From Chryseobacterium sp. (GTDB taxonomy: Bacteria > Bacteroidota > Bacteroidia > Flavobacteriales > Weeksellaceae), in the NCBI GenBank assembly GCA_031286615.1, contig JAITUA010000013.1, forward strand, positions 310,001-374,000: 64,000 nt of DNA, given 5' to 3'. The first letter of the stretch is position 1. Each line of letters starts with the position of its first letter. Position numbers and translations under genes: made by a program. Below the pieces are notes generated by a model. The model was not told where the DNA came from. It saw only the letters and a list, made by a program, of their open reading frames with translations, and searched no databases. Below are positions 52,974 to 61,667 of this stretch, piece after piece.

Positions 52974-53335
52974 TTCTAAAATACTTAAATAACCCGAATT
53001 CGGGGTAAAACATTAATGTAATTTAAGTAAGAATGGAAGCTGAAGACTGAAAGAAGCCTGTTATAAGGCAAATAGTTGGAGAGAATATTTTTTGAACTTT
53101 AACATTTGTTATCATTTGTCTCGCTGTTCTGAATTTTAATGGAAGGATAGTTTGTGGATTAAACGGTTGTTTAAGGTTAAACATGGAAATAGGTATTGTT
53201 TTAAAATGTTCTTAAATGTTTAATAATGAAAATTTTGACTTTTATTTAGAGGAAGGTGTTATTTTAAACATAGTTTTCTTTTAAGATATTGTTTAAAATA
53301 TTAGCAAATATTAACAGACGTATTCAAAATAATTT
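52974..53335. other. Intergenic region between the RicT-like and FadL operons
   Basis: About 440 nt separate the two divergent start codons. Apart from the two promoters I see no gene. It contains a 12-bp palindrome CCCGAATTCGGG (52993-53004) and AT-rich sequence with several short TTTAAAC-like words. The palindrome could be a regulator site, but nothing else supports this. Confidence 0.5.
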
Positions 53336-53343
53336 TATATTTG
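53336..53343 (+). promoter_or_regulatory. -7 element of the FadL/SGNH operon
   Basis: Perfect TATATTTG, 20 nt before the FadL ATG; a TTA at 53311 is a weak -33. Confidence 0.55.
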
Positions 53344-53362
53344 GCTTATATAATAATAGTCT

Positions 53363-54601
53363 ATGAAAAAAATATTAGTATCAACTGCTTTATTGGCGGG
53401 AGTTCTATCTTACGCAGGAGGCTTCAGAGTTTCCCTGCAAGGGGTAAAACAATTGGCAATGGCGCATACTAGTGCTCATGCCGAAGACGCGAGTGTGACA
53501 TTCTTTAACCCTGCGGGTATGTCATTTATCCCTTCAAAACTGAGTGTAGTGGCAGGAGGATTTGCAGCAAGTAACAAGGTTACTTTTCAAAACTTCAATA
53601 CTTTACAAAGTACAGAGACAGATAACCCTGTAGGAACTCCTTTCTATGCCGCGATTACTTATAGACCGATAGAAAAGCTTACCGTAGGTTTAAGTGTAAC
53701 AACACCTTTTGGAAGTACAATCAAATGGCCTGAGAATTGGGAAGGTAAAGAAATGGTTCAGAAATTAGAGCTGAAAAGTTTCTATTTCCAGCCAATGGTT
53801 TCTGTAAAACTGGCTCCATGGGTATCTTTTGGTGCCAGCTATATCTATGCAAAAGGAGTTGTAGATTGGGATAAAGCAGTAACGCAATTTGGAGGACAGG
53901 TAAATATAAATGATAAAAAAGCAAGCGGACACGGATATGGTTTCGGTTTCTACTTCAGACCTGATCCGAAATTAGATGTGAGTATTGCTTACCGTTCAGC
54001 AATAGATATGAAAGCTAAAAATGGTACTGCTACTTTCCAGTTCCCTTCTCAATCTATCTATAATCAGCTGAAATTAAATGCTGCAGGACAGGATGGGTTC
54101 TCTGCAACACTTCCATTGGTAGAAGAATATACAATTGGTTTAACTTATAGAGTGACACCGAAATGGCAGGTTTCTGCAGACTTTAACTATCATGGATGGG
54201 AAAGATACAGCAAGCTTACTTTAGATTTCGAGAATGCTCCTATTGGAAACAATCCATCGGATCCTACTATTCTTACCAATCCTAAAAACTTCAGAAACTC
54301 CAAAACATTCAGATTGGGAACTCAATATGCATTCACCAATATGATCTATGGACGTTTGGGAGCTTATTATGATGAAGCACCTTATACAACAGATAACTTT
54401 ATTCCGGAAACACCTTCATATGACACCTATGTTGTAACAGGGGGGATAGGTATTAAGCTGAAACAATTCGGAGTTGATATCGCCGGAGGATATGCAATGC
54501 CTCAATACAGAAATGTAGATAATGCTAACTTAGGTTTCTACGGACAGTCTAAAGCAACAGCATTCTACTTAGGTCTAGGTTTATCTTATAATCCATTTTA
54601 A
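53363..54601 (+). CDS. OmpP1/FadL-family outer-membrane transporter
   Basis: A 412-aa outer-membrane beta barrel with a signal peptide (ending ...LSYAGG), an N-terminal hatch (GVKQLAMAHTSAHAEDASVTFFNPAGMSF), and a C-terminal strand ending in Phe (FYLGLGLSYNPF). FadL-family members import long-chain fatty acids or hydrophobic compounds by lateral diffusion. Twelve nt later a surface SGNH hydrolase gene starts, so a lipid-cleavage-plus-uptake pair is plausible. A perfect -7 TATATTTG is at 53336-53343. Confidence 0.95.
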   Translation: MKKILVSTALLAGVLSYAGGFRVSLQGVKQLAMAHTSAHAEDASVTFFNPAGMSFIPSKLSVVAGGFAASNKVTFQNFNTLQSTETDNPVGTPFYAAITYRPIEKLTVGLSVTTPFGSTIKWPENWEGKEMVQKLELKSFYFQPMVSVKLAPWVSFGASYIYAKGVVDWDKAVTQFGGQVNINDKKASGHGYGFGFYFRPDPKLDVSIAYRSAIDMKAKNGTATFQFPSQSIYNQLKLNAAGQDGFSATLPLVEEYTIGLTYRVTPKWQVSADFNYHGWERYSKLTLDFENAPIGNNPSDPTILTNPKNFRNSKTFRLGTQYAFTNMIYGRLGAYYDEAPYTTDNFIPETPSYDTYVVTGGIGIKLKQFGVDIAGGYAMPQYRNVDNANLGFYGQSKATAFYLGLGLSYNPF

Positions 54602-54613
54602 TTTTAGAAGACT

Positions 54614-56176
54614 ATGAAAAAAATTATAATATCGACAATTGCAGTTTCTGCACTTCTTTTTACAGTAACAAGCTGTAATACGGATTTCGATACGGATGTG
54701 AGAGATATCCAGGTGACAAAAGGAGATGCAGACTTTACAAAATATATTTCTTTAGGAAACTCTCTTACTTCAGGATATCGTGATGGGGCATTGTACAGCA
54801 GTGGCCAGAATGAATCTTATCCAAGCATGATTGCTGCACAGATGAAACTTGCAGGGGGGGGAGATTTTAAACAACCGTTGATGCCTAATGATGTAGGCGG
54901 ATTCAATAACCTTCCTGGTTTTCCTGGAAAATTGACTCTTCAGGTAGTTAACGGATCTTTATCGCCTGTGCCAAGTGGGGCAGCGGCTGCGCTGGATGTG
55001 TTATCTGGTGGAGGTACTTATAATAATATGGGTGTGCCTGGTGCAAAGTCATTTCACCTGGTAGCTCCAGGTTATGGTAGCCAGGCGGGACTTCTAACAG
55101 GAACTGCCAATCCTTATTTTGTAAGATTTGCTTCTTCTGCTACAACAAGTGTGCTGGCTGATGCTATGGCTCAGAAAGCTACTTTCTTCTCTCTTTGGAT
55201 AGGAAATAATGATGTACTATCATATGCTACCAATGGAGGTACAAACTCTCAGACTGTAGGAGGAATTACAACTTATACCCCTGCTACGGTTCAGACAGGA
55301 AATACAAATCCTACAACTTATAAATCAAATGATATTTCAGATCCTGCACTTTTGGCTGGATCTATCAAAGCTGTTTTAGACGGGCTTAAAAGCGTAGGGA
55401 CAACAAAAGGTGTTATTGCTAATATTCCTTCTGTTACTTCAGTTCCTTTCTTTACTACAGTTCCTTATAACCCTTTGACACCGGCTCTTTTAGGTTCAAA
55501 TTTAACAACGCTTAATACGAGTTTGTATGGTCCTTTAAAGCAGGCTCTTACGGCTTTTGGAGCAGGGGATAGAATTAATTTACTTTCAGCAACGGGTCCA
55601 AATCCTGTCTTAATTAAAGATGTTGCCCTGACAGACCTTTCAGCTCAACTTACTGCTGCACTTACTCCTTCTTTAGGAGTACCTACAGCAACGGCTTTTG
55701 GGCAGATCTTCGGTCAAGCAAGGCAAGCGACAGCAGATGATTATATCTTGCTTACTACTAGTTCTGTGATTGGAAGTACTGCAGCAGGAGTTCCTGCTCC
55801 TGTAAATATCTATGGAATTTCTTATCCGTTACAAAACCAACATGTATTAACAAAAACAGAAGCTGGCTATGTGAAAACAGCTACAACTGCATATAATGCT
55901 TCTATAAAAGGTCTTGCTGATTCTTATGGGCTTGCCTTTGTAGATGCTAATACGAAGATGATTGAACTGAATGCACAGTCAGGAATTGTATTTGATGGTG
56001 TAAAATATTCTGCGAAATTTGTTACAGGAGGAGCTTTCTCTCTGGATGGAGTACACCTGACAGGACGTGGATACGGTATTGTTGCTAATGAGTTTATCAA
56101 GTCTATCAATGCTAAATATAAGTCTACACTTTCACAGGTAGATCCGAACAAATATTCAGGAGTTAAATTCCCTTAA
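54614..56176 (+). CDS. SGNH/GDSL-type lipoprotein hydrolase
   Basis: A 520-aa lipoprotein (lipobox FTVTSC, Cys21). The SGNH fold is recognisable: block I is SLGNSLTSG (catalytic Ser50; Asp of GDSL is Asn), block III is WIGNNDVL (oxyanion Asn), and block V is LDGVHLTGRGY (Asp and His). Probably an outer-membrane esterase or lipase acting on acyl substrates. It is translated right after the FadL-type porin. A run of eight G (54854-54861) early in the gene would cause frameshifting if slipped. The gene ends at a terminator that adjoins the prs promoter. Confidence 0.92.
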   Translation: MKKIIISTIAVSALLFTVTSCNTDFDTDVRDIQVTKGDADFTKYISLGNSLTSGYRDGALYSSGQNESYPSMIAAQMKLAGGGDFKQPLMPNDVGGFNNLPGFPGKLTLQVVNGSLSPVPSGAAAALDVLSGGGTYNNMGVPGAKSFHLVAPGYGSQAGLLTGTANPYFVRFASSATTSVLADAMAQKATFFSLWIGNNDVLSYATNGGTNSQTVGGITTYTPATVQTGNTNPTTYKSNDISDPALLAGSIKAVLDGLKSVGTTKGVIANIPSVTSVPFFTTVPYNPLTPALLGSNLTTLNTSLYGPLKQALTAFGAGDRINLLSATGPNPVLIKDVALTDLSAQLTAALTPSLGVPTATAFGQIFGQARQATADDYILLTTSSVIGSTAAGVPAPVNIYGISYPLQNQHVLTKTEAGYVKTATTAYNASIKGLADSYGLAFVDANTKMIELNAQSGIVFDGVKYSAKFVTGGAFSLDGVHLTGRGYGIVANEFIKSINAKYKSTLSQVDPNKYSGVKFP

Positions 56177-56200
56177 TAATTGATAAAATAAAAACTTAGA

Positions 56201-56231
56201 AACCACAGGAGTAAATCTTGTGGTTTTTTTT
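56201..56231 (+). terminator. Terminator of the SGNH lipoprotein gene
   Basis: Stem AACCACA/TGTGGTT with an 11-nt loop and nine T. Its T-run merges into the prs -7 box. Confidence 0.75.
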
Positions 56232-56239
56232 TAAATTTG
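56232..56239 (+). promoter_or_regulatory. -7 element of prs, abutting a terminator
   Basis: Perfect TAAATTTG starting at the end of the T-run of the SGNH-gene terminator (56201-56231). The ATG is 22 nt downstream. The hairpin would overlap the -33 region. Confidence 0.6.
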
Positions 56240-56261
56240 CAAAATCTTTTAAAAAGTAAAA

Positions 56262-57200
56262 ATGGCCGATCAGTTAAGTTATCTATTTTGTACAAGAACC
56301 AGCAGGGACTTGGCAGAGAAAATTGCCCAGAATTATGGGAAAGAATTAGGGAAAATCAACTTTCAGGAGTTCAGCGACGGGGAATTTGAGCCTGTTTTGG
56401 ACGAATCTGTAAGAGGAGGAAGAGTTTTCCTGATTGGATCTACATTCCCTCCTGCAGACAATCTTTTGGAACTTCTTCTAATGATTGATGCAGCGAAAAG
56501 AGCTTCTGCAAAGAGCATTACCGTTGTAATTCCTTACTTCGGACTTGCCAGACAGGACAGAAAAGACAAACCAAGAGCGCCGATCGGTGCGAAGTTAGTT
56601 GCAAACCTTCTTACAGCAGCAGGAGCAACAAGAGTAATGACAATGGATCTTCACGCAGACCAGATCCAGGGGTTCTTCGAAATTCCTGTAGATCATTTAT
56701 ATGCTTCAAGTATTTTCGTGGATTATATCAGATCTCTAAATCTTGATAGCCTTACCATTGCTTCTCCGGATATGGGAGGTGCGAAAAGAGCTAAAAACTA
56801 TGCAGGTCACTTAGGTGCTGAAGTAGTAATTGCTTATAAGGAAAGAAAAAAGGCAAATGTTGTAGAAGAAATGTTCCTTATCGGTGATGTTACAGGTAAA
56901 AACGTAATCCTTATTGATGATATGATTGATACTGCAGGGACACTTTGCAAAGCAGCAGATATCTTAATTGAAAAGGGGGCAAAAACAGTAAGAGCTATGG
57001 CAACTCACGGAGTGCTTTCAGGAAAGGCTTACGATAATATTGAGAACTCAAAATTGTTGGAAGTTATTGTAACTGACTCAATTCCTGTTAAAAATAATTT
57101 GTCATCTAAAATAAAAGTGCTATCTTGCGCCCCGTTATTTGCAGATGTTATGACCATGGTTCATGAGCATAAATCAATTAGCAGTAAGTTTGTTATTTAA
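56262..57200 (+). CDS. prs: Ribose-phosphate pyrophosphokinase
   Basis: A 312-aa PRPP synthetase making phosphoribosyl pyrophosphate from ribose 5-phosphate and ATP in the cytosol, feeding purine, pyrimidine, His and Trp synthesis and the apt reaction. Motifs: FSDGEFEPVLDESVRGG, ARQDRKDKPRAPIGAKL (ATP flexible loop), TMDLHADQIQGFF and the PRPP loop VILIDDMIDTAGTLCKA. The -7 TAAATTTG at 56232-56239 immediately follows the T-run of the upstream terminator. Confidence 0.97.
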   Translation: MADQLSYLFCTRTSRDLAEKIAQNYGKELGKINFQEFSDGEFEPVLDESVRGGRVFLIGSTFPPADNLLELLLMIDAAKRASAKSITVVIPYFGLARQDRKDKPRAPIGAKLVANLLTAAGATRVMTMDLHADQIQGFFEIPVDHLYASSIFVDYIRSLNLDSLTIASPDMGGAKRAKNYAGHLGAEVVIAYKERKKANVVEEMFLIGDVTGKNVILIDDMIDTAGTLCKAADILIEKGAKTVRAMATHGVLSGKAYDNIENSKLLEVIVTDSIPVKNNLSSKIKVLSCAPLFADVMTMVHEHKSISSKFVI

Positions 57201-57215
57201 TTGATTTTAAGCAAC

Positions 57216-57249
57216 TTGCAAAACAAATAAGAATAATTTTTTAAATTTA
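57216..57249 (+). promoter_or_regulatory. Possible internal promoter of rplY
   Basis: TTG at 57216-57218, 23-nt spacer, TAAATTTA at 57242-57249, 7 nt from ATG. One mismatch to TAnnTTTG; such a short leader is a caveat. Confidence 0.4.
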
Positions 57250-57255
57250 TTATAA

Positions 57256-57897
57256 ATGAAATCTATTACAATTCAAGGTACAAAAAGAGAAAACGTGGGC
57301 AAAAAGTCTACAAAAGCTTTACGTGATGCTGAATTAGTTCCTTGTGTTGTTTATGGAGGTGAAGCACCTTTAAACTTCTCTGCTGAAGAGAAAGCTTTTA
57401 AAGGATTAGTATACACTCCTGAAGCACACACGGTATCTATTGAGGTTGACGGAAAAACAATTCCAGCTGTTCTTCAGGACATTCAGTTTCACCCAATCAC
57501 TGACAAGATTCTTCACGTAGACTTCTATCAACTATCTGACGATAAGCCAGTAGTAATGGAGGTTCCTGTAAGAATTACTGGACGTTCAAAAGGTGTTGTA
57601 GCTGGTGGTGTTTTACGTCAGTCTTTCAGAAAACTAAAAGTAAAAGCTATCCCTGCTAACTTGCCAGACGAGATCGTTGTAGATGTTACTCCATTAAGAA
57701 TTGGTAACAAACTTTACATCGGAGGTATCAAAACAGAAGGATATTCTTTCATGCACCCGGACAATGCAGTAGTAGTTGCTGTTAAGATGTCTAGAAATGC
57801 AATGAAAGGAGGTGCAGCAGCAATGGATGATGAAGATGAAGAAGAAGTTGCAACTGAAGAAGGAGCAGCTCCGGCAGAAGAAACTGCAGCAGAATAA
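57256..57897 (+). CDS. rplY: 50S ribosomal protein L25/general stress protein Ctc
   Basis: A 213-aa CTC-type bL25, which binds 5S rRNA. N-terminal L25 domain ([43 protein letters not shown]) and the C-terminal TL5 domain of Ctc. The last 30 residues are Glu/Ala-rich. It follows prs by 55 nt, a conserved pairing in Bacteroidetes, but a near-consensus promoter (TTG 57216-57218, TAAATTTA 57242-57249) may give it independent transcription. A strong hairpin terminator is 23 nt after the stop. Confidence 0.96.
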   Translation: MKSITIQGTKRENVGKKSTKALRDAELVPCVVYGGEAPLNFSAEEKAFKGLVYTPEAHTVSIEVDGKTIPAVLQDIQFHPITDKILHVDFYQLSDDKPVVMEVPVRITGRSKGVVAGGVLRQSFRKLKVKAIPANLPDEIVVDVTPLRIGNKLYIGGIKTEGYSFMHPDNAVVVAVKMSRNAMKGGAAAMDDEDEEEVATEEGAAPAEETAAE

Positions 57898-57920
57898 GAA
57901 TTGCTTATTTAAACAATATA

Positions 57921-57951
57921 AAACCCGTCATTTTTTTGGCGGGTTTTTTTG
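57921..57951 (+). terminator. Terminator of rplY
   Basis: Stem AAACCCGTCA/TGGCGGGTTT (G-U in the middle), followed by seven T. Confidence 0.85.
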
Positions 57952-58084
57952 TGCAGTAGCTACAGGAAGATTTGCTCATTTGCCTATAATCTCATCAGTT
58001 TTTTTAGCTATACACTATTGAATATTTCTATCAACTGATAACTATCAGATCTCAGTCTCATGCTTCCTTTCGGAAAAAAAGCCG

Positions 58085-58092
58085 TAAATTTG
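58085..58092 (+). promoter_or_regulatory. -7 element of sufS
   Basis: TAAATTTG, 42 nt before the sufS ATG. A short palindrome (CTGATA-AC-TATCAG, 58035-58048) lies upstream and could be a regulator site, but this is unsupported. Confidence 0.5.
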
Positions 58093-58134
58093 AAGTGTTC
58101 TAAATAAGGACGTCTTAATTTAAAAAATAAATAA

Positions 58135-59355
58135 ATGTTTGACATTCAGGAAATAAGAAGCCAGTTTTCTATATTGGACAGAGAAGTGAATGGTAAACCA
58201 TTGGTTTACCTGGATAATGCAGCTACATCTCAAAAGCCAAATTCGGTTTTGGAAGTCTGTCACGCATATTATACAGAACTTAACGCCAACGTTCACAGGG
58301 GAATTCATACCTTAAGCCAGCTGGCTACGGAAGAAATGGAGCTTTCAAGAAGAAAGATTCAGAAATTCATCAATGCTGAACATGATTTTGAAGTAATTTT
58401 TACAAAAGGAACAACAGAAGGGTTGAACCTGATCGCTTATATTTTAACCCAGAAACTGCAGAAAGATGATGAGATCATTATTTCATATCTAGAGCATCAT
58501 TCTAATATTGTTCCATGGCAGATGCTTTGTGAAAGAACAGGAGCGAAACTTCGTGTAATTCCTATTGATGAAAACGGAATTCTTCAGATGGATCATTTTG
58601 ATCAGTTTTTAAGCGAAAAAACAAAAGTTGTTTCTGTAAACCAGGTTTCCAATGCTTTGGGGATTGTAAATCCTATTGAAGAAATTATAGCAAAAACAAG
58701 AAAGCATACAGACGCTTATGTTGTAATTGACGGTGCCCAGTCTGCTCCGCATTTCAATATTGATGTACAGAAGCTGGATTGTGATTTCTTCGTGTTCTCA
58801 GGCCATAAAATGTATGCTCCTATGGGAACCGGTATTTTATATGGAAAACGTGAAATATTAGAAGCTTTGCCACCATTTCATGGAGGAGGAGAGATGATTG
58901 CAACATGTTCTTTTGAAGGAACTACTTATGCAGGACTTCCATTTAAATATGAAGCAGGAACACCAAACGTAGGAGGGAATATTGCTTTAGGAGCTGCTGT
59001 TGATTTTATGAACAAAATAGGCCATGCCAATATTCAGAACCATGAAAATGCTTTATTGGAATATGCCCAGAAGCAGCTTTTGGAAATAGAAGGAATTAAA
59101 ATCTATGGCGAAAAAGCAAAGAGGACCGGTGTTGTTTCCTTTAATCTTGAAGGTGTAGGGATAGCATCTGATGTAGGAATGATCCTGGATAAAATGGGTA
59201 TTGCTGTAAGAACAGGACATCACTGTACACAGCCGATCATGAACTTCTTTAATATTGCAGGAACGGTAAGAGCCAGTTTCGCTGTTTATAATACTTTCGA
59301 AGAAATTGATAGCCTGGTAGAAGGAGTTAAGAAAGCACAACGAATGTTGAGCTAA
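58135..59355 (+). CDS. sufS: Cysteine desulfurase SufS
   Basis: A 406-aa PLP-dependent group II cysteine desulfurase supplying sulfur for Fe-S assembly. Motifs: LVYLDNAATSQKP, ANVHRGIHTLS, THE-like FTKGTTEGLNL, the PLP Lys in FSGHKMYAPMGTGILYG, and the catalytic Cys in RTGHHCTQPIM. It lies about 33 kb from sufBCD on the opposite strand, without a neighbouring sufE or sufU. A -7 TAAATTTG lies at 58085-58092. A hairpin terminator follows at 59381-59405. Confidence 0.96.
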   Translation: MFDIQEIRSQFSILDREVNGKPLVYLDNAATSQKPNSVLEVCHAYYTELNANVHRGIHTLSQLATEEMELSRRKIQKFINAEHDFEVIFTKGTTEGLNLIAYILTQKLQKDDEIIISYLEHHSNIVPWQMLCERTGAKLRVIPIDENGILQMDHFDQFLSEKTKVVSVNQVSNALGIVNPIEEIIAKTRKHTDAYVVIDGAQSAPHFNIDVQKLDCDFFVFSGHKMYAPMGTGILYGKREILEALPPFHGGGEMIATCSFEGTTYAGLPFKYEAGTPNVGGNIALGAAVDFMNKIGHANIQNHENALLEYAQKQLLEIEGIKIYGEKAKRTGVVSFNLEGVGIASDVGMILDKMGIAVRTGHHCTQPIMNFFNIAGTVRASFAVYNTFEEIDSLVEGVKKAQRMLS

Positions 59356-59380
59356 TTAATTCTTTATCATATAAACTAAA

Positions 59381-59406
59381 AAGCAGCTGTTGAGCTGCTT
59401 TTTTTA
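59381..59406 (+). terminator. Terminator of sufS
   Basis: Stem AAGCAGCT, loop GTTG, AGCTGCTT, then T-run; ends one base before the stop of the leader-peptide gene. Confidence 0.8.
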
Positions 59407-59532
59407 TTATTCCCATGAAATGCAGTAACAGCGGCCATCAATAATGACCTGATAATATCCAATGGCGCATTCAAGGCAGATTTCTCCACCTGCCATAATG
59501 CTTTTCATCTTGTCTTTGTTTAGTTTTTTCAT
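59407..59532 (-). CDS. 41-aa double-glycine-leader Cys-rich peptide (bacteriocin-like)
   Basis: Found by direct reading. The peptide starts MKKLNKDKMKSIMAGG, a Lys-rich amphipathic leader ending in Gly-Gly (15-16), as in bacteriocin-type leaders cleaved by C39-peptidase ABC transporters. The 25-residue core is EICLECAIGYYQVIIDGRC followed by YCISWE; it has four cysteines (C19, C22, C35, C37) and aromatic residues. Chryseobacterium genomes carry many such short peptides annotated only as bacteriocin-like. No ABC transporter, modification enzyme or immunity gene is adjacent. A near-consensus -7 (TACCTTTA, minus strand, 59557-59564) sits about 25 nt upstream. The stop abuts the sufS terminator. 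Confidence 0.75.
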   Translation of the reverse strand: MKKLNKDKMKSIMAGGEICLECAIGYYQVIIDGRCYCISWE

Positions 59533-59654
59533 TTGATGTGATTTAAAGGTTATGTCTAAAGGTATAAATAATATGCAATATTTCTATTGTTTTATCTGGG
59601 TTTTGTATTGGATTTATTTTTATATATAAATATATTATGTAAAATATTATTTCA

Positions 59655-59662
59655 TAATTTTG
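59655..59662 (+). promoter_or_regulatory. -7 element of the T9SS cargo gene at 59685
   Basis: Perfect TAATTTTG, 22 nt before the ATG. Confidence 0.5.
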
Positions 59663-59684
59663 TATAAACACCAAATATTTTACC

Positions 59685-60509
59685 ATGAAAAATTCATTTA
59701 TTTTATTTCTGTGCATTTGTGGAATATGTAATGCCCAAGTCTATTCTGAAGACTTTAACGGTAATGCTCTGCCAGCTGGATGGACGGTAGAAAACCCGGA
59801 TACAGCTTTTAATTGGAATGTGGGTGCGCAAAATGGCTTCGCTGGCTTTCCTGATGGAGCAGCTTTTTTTGATGATGATGATGCAGGGCCCACCGGAATT
59901 AATACGAATGCCAGACTGATTTCTCCTGTAATCAACCTTACCGGAGTTGTAAACCCAAAGTTGTCATTTAATTATGCCAATATGATTGATAATCTTGATT
60001 CTACTTTAAAAGTTGAAGTTTTCAATGGAACTTCCTGGATTCAGGTTTTTACCTTTTCAGGCGAAGCAGGGGTATGGGATCTTGATTTTAATACCTTTTC
60101 ATATGTAGTAACGAGCTATGATGCTGCTACAAATATAGACTTGACACCCTATGCAAATCAGGCTTTTAAACTAAGATTTGTTTATGACGATGCTGGTGAC
60201 TATTCTTATGGTGTAGTGGTAGATAATTTGAAAATTACAAGCGGAAATGTTCTGGCTGCTTCGGAGGTGTCACATTCCGATACTATAGAAATATATCCCA
60301 ATCCGGTAAAGGATAATATTCATATTAAACTGGATTCCCGAAATAAAGTAGAAAAAGTTAGTCTTTTTGATATGTCCGGGAAGCTTGTGAAAACTTTTGA
60401 TAAAGAATCAGATTCATATGATGTGTCGGATATTCCCAAGGGTACTTATATTATAATGATTACAAATAATAAACAGGAAGTGATTAAGAAGAAAATAATA
60501 AAGAAATAA
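59685..60509 (+). CDS. T9SS cargo protein with choice-of-anchor J domain
   Basis: A 274-aa secreted protein with a signal peptide (MKNSFILFLCICGICNAQ), a choice-of-anchor J/MAM-like beta-sandwich (SEDFNGNALPAGWTVEN, ISPVINLTGVVNPKLSFNYA, YGVVVDNLKITSGN) and a C-terminal T9SS type A sorting domain (IEIYPNPVKDNIHIKLD... KGTYIIMI... KKKIIKK). Same architecture as the protein at 46118. Surface exposed; ligand unknown. A perfect -7 TAATTTTG lies at 59655-59662. It is convergent with hemE across a shared hairpin terminator. Confidence 0.9.
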   Translation: MKNSFILFLCICGICNAQVYSEDFNGNALPAGWTVENPDTAFNWNVGAQNGFAGFPDGAAFFDDDDAGPTGINTNARLISPVINLTGVVNPKLSFNYANMIDNLDSTLKVEVFNGTSWIQVFTFSGEAGVWDLDFNTFSYVVTSYDAATNIDLTPYANQAFKLRFVYDDAGDYSYGVVVDNLKITSGNVLAASEVSHSDTIEIYPNPVKDNIHIKLDSRNKVEKVSLFDMSGKLVKTFDKESDSYDVSDIPKGTYIIMITNNKQEVIKKKIIKK

Positions 60510-60536
60510 GACTTATCAATAAACTATTAAAACAAA

Positions 60537-60568
60537 AAAACCTTATAGAATATCCTATAAGGTTTTTA
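60537..60568. terminator. Bidirectional terminator between the T9SS gene and hemE
   Basis: Twelve-pair stem AAAACCTTATAG/CTATAAGGTTTT with 6-nt loop, A-run before and T-run after. Confidence 0.85.
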
Positions 60569-60588
60569 TATTTTCAAAAGAAATAAAC

Positions 60589-61620
60589 TTATAAATTCGG
60601 TTTCCAGTCAACGACCGCTCTGATAAATGCTTCCGCATTTTCTACAGGCACATTAGGTAAAATTCCGTGACCTAGATTGGCAATATATCTGTCTTTTCCG
60701 AAACGGTTGATCATTTCATTCACCATTTTCTTGATCGTCTCAGGAGTGGAGTGAAGTCTAGCAGGATCAAAATTACCCTGTAAAGTCATTGTGTGATTGG
60801 TAAGTGTTCTTGCAAATTCTGGTTTAATAGTCCAGTCTACCCCAAGAGCAGAAGCTTTAGACATTGTCATATCTTCCAGTGCAAACCAGCATCCCTTTCC
60901 AAATACAACCACATGAGTAAGCGGGCTTAATGCTTCAACAATCTGGTTGATGTACTGCCAGGAGAATTCCTGATAATCTGTAGGAGAAAGCATTCCTCCC
61001 CATGAATCAAAAACCTGTACTGCAGAAACTCCTTTTTCTACTTTTCTCTTTAAATAAGCAATTGTAGTATCTGTAATTTTTTGCAGTAATAAATGAGCTG
61101 CTTCAGGTTGTTGGAAACAGAAAGACTTTGCAATATCAAATGCCTTGCTTCCTTTTCCTTCCACACAATAGCAAAGAATCGTCCATGGAGAGCCTGCAAA
61201 ACCGATCAATGGAATGTCATTGTCCAGTTTCAGAAGAGTAAGTTCAATAGCATCAAAAACGTAGCCTAAAGTATCATTTACATCCGGAGTTTCAATATTC
61301 TGAACCTGTTCCATTGTTCTGATAGGAGTATCTAACCATGGTCCAACAGATTCTTTCATTTTGAAATCAATTCCCATTGCCTGTGGAACTACCAGGATAT
61401 CAGAAAACAGAATCGCTGCGTCCAAAGGAAATCTGCGGATAGGCTGTAATGTAATCTCAGCCGCAAGTTCAGGAGTCTGACATCTTGTAAAGAAATCATA
61501 CTGATCTCTCAAGGCAATGAATTCCGGCAGATATCTTCCAGCCTGCCTCATCATCCAGACAGGAGGTCTTTCAACGGTTTCTCCGCGAAGTGCTTTTAAA
61601 TATAGGTCGTTTTTTATCAT
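60589..61620 (-). CDS. hemE: Uroporphyrinogen decarboxylase
   Basis: A 343-aa enzyme decarboxylating uroporphyrinogen III to coproporphyrinogen III in heme synthesis. Signature [16 protein letters not shown] (N-terminal), [14 protein letters not shown] with the catalytic Asp, [16 protein letters not shown], and [10 protein letters not shown]. Full length. It is the last of hemA-hemC-hemD-hemE on the minus strand, 47 nt after hemD. Heme made here would supply the act cytochromes and the globin in this window. Confidence 0.96.
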   Translation of the reverse strand: MIKNDLYLKALRGETVERPPVWMMRQAGRYLPEFIALRDQYDFFTRCQTPELAAEITLQPIRRFPLDAAILFSDILVVPQAMGIDFKMKESVGPWLDTPIRTMEQVQNIETPDVNDTLGYVFDAIELTLLKLDNDIPLIGFAGSPWTILCYCVEGKGSKAFDIAKSFCFQQPEAAHLLLQKITDTTIAYLKRKVEKGVSAVQVFDSWGGMLSPTDYQEFSWQYINQIVEALSPLTHVVVFGKGCWFALEDMTMSKASALGVDWTIKPEFARTLTNHTMTLQGNFDPARLHSTPETIKKMVNEMINRFGKDRYIANLGHGILPNVPVENAEAFIRAVVDWKPNL

Positions 61621-61667
61621 AATCTATTTAAACTAATAGTACCGCCAATATTTCGGTAACAAATATT

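Noticed and set aside
52993-53004. 12-bp palindrome CCCGAATTCGGG as an operator
   Set aside because: Single short palindrome far from both promoters; insufficient evidence.
58035-58048. CTGATA-AC-TATCAG palindrome upstream of sufS as an iron-regulator site
   Set aside because: Does not match Fur or IscR consensus that I know; no second copy near other Fe-S genes in the window.
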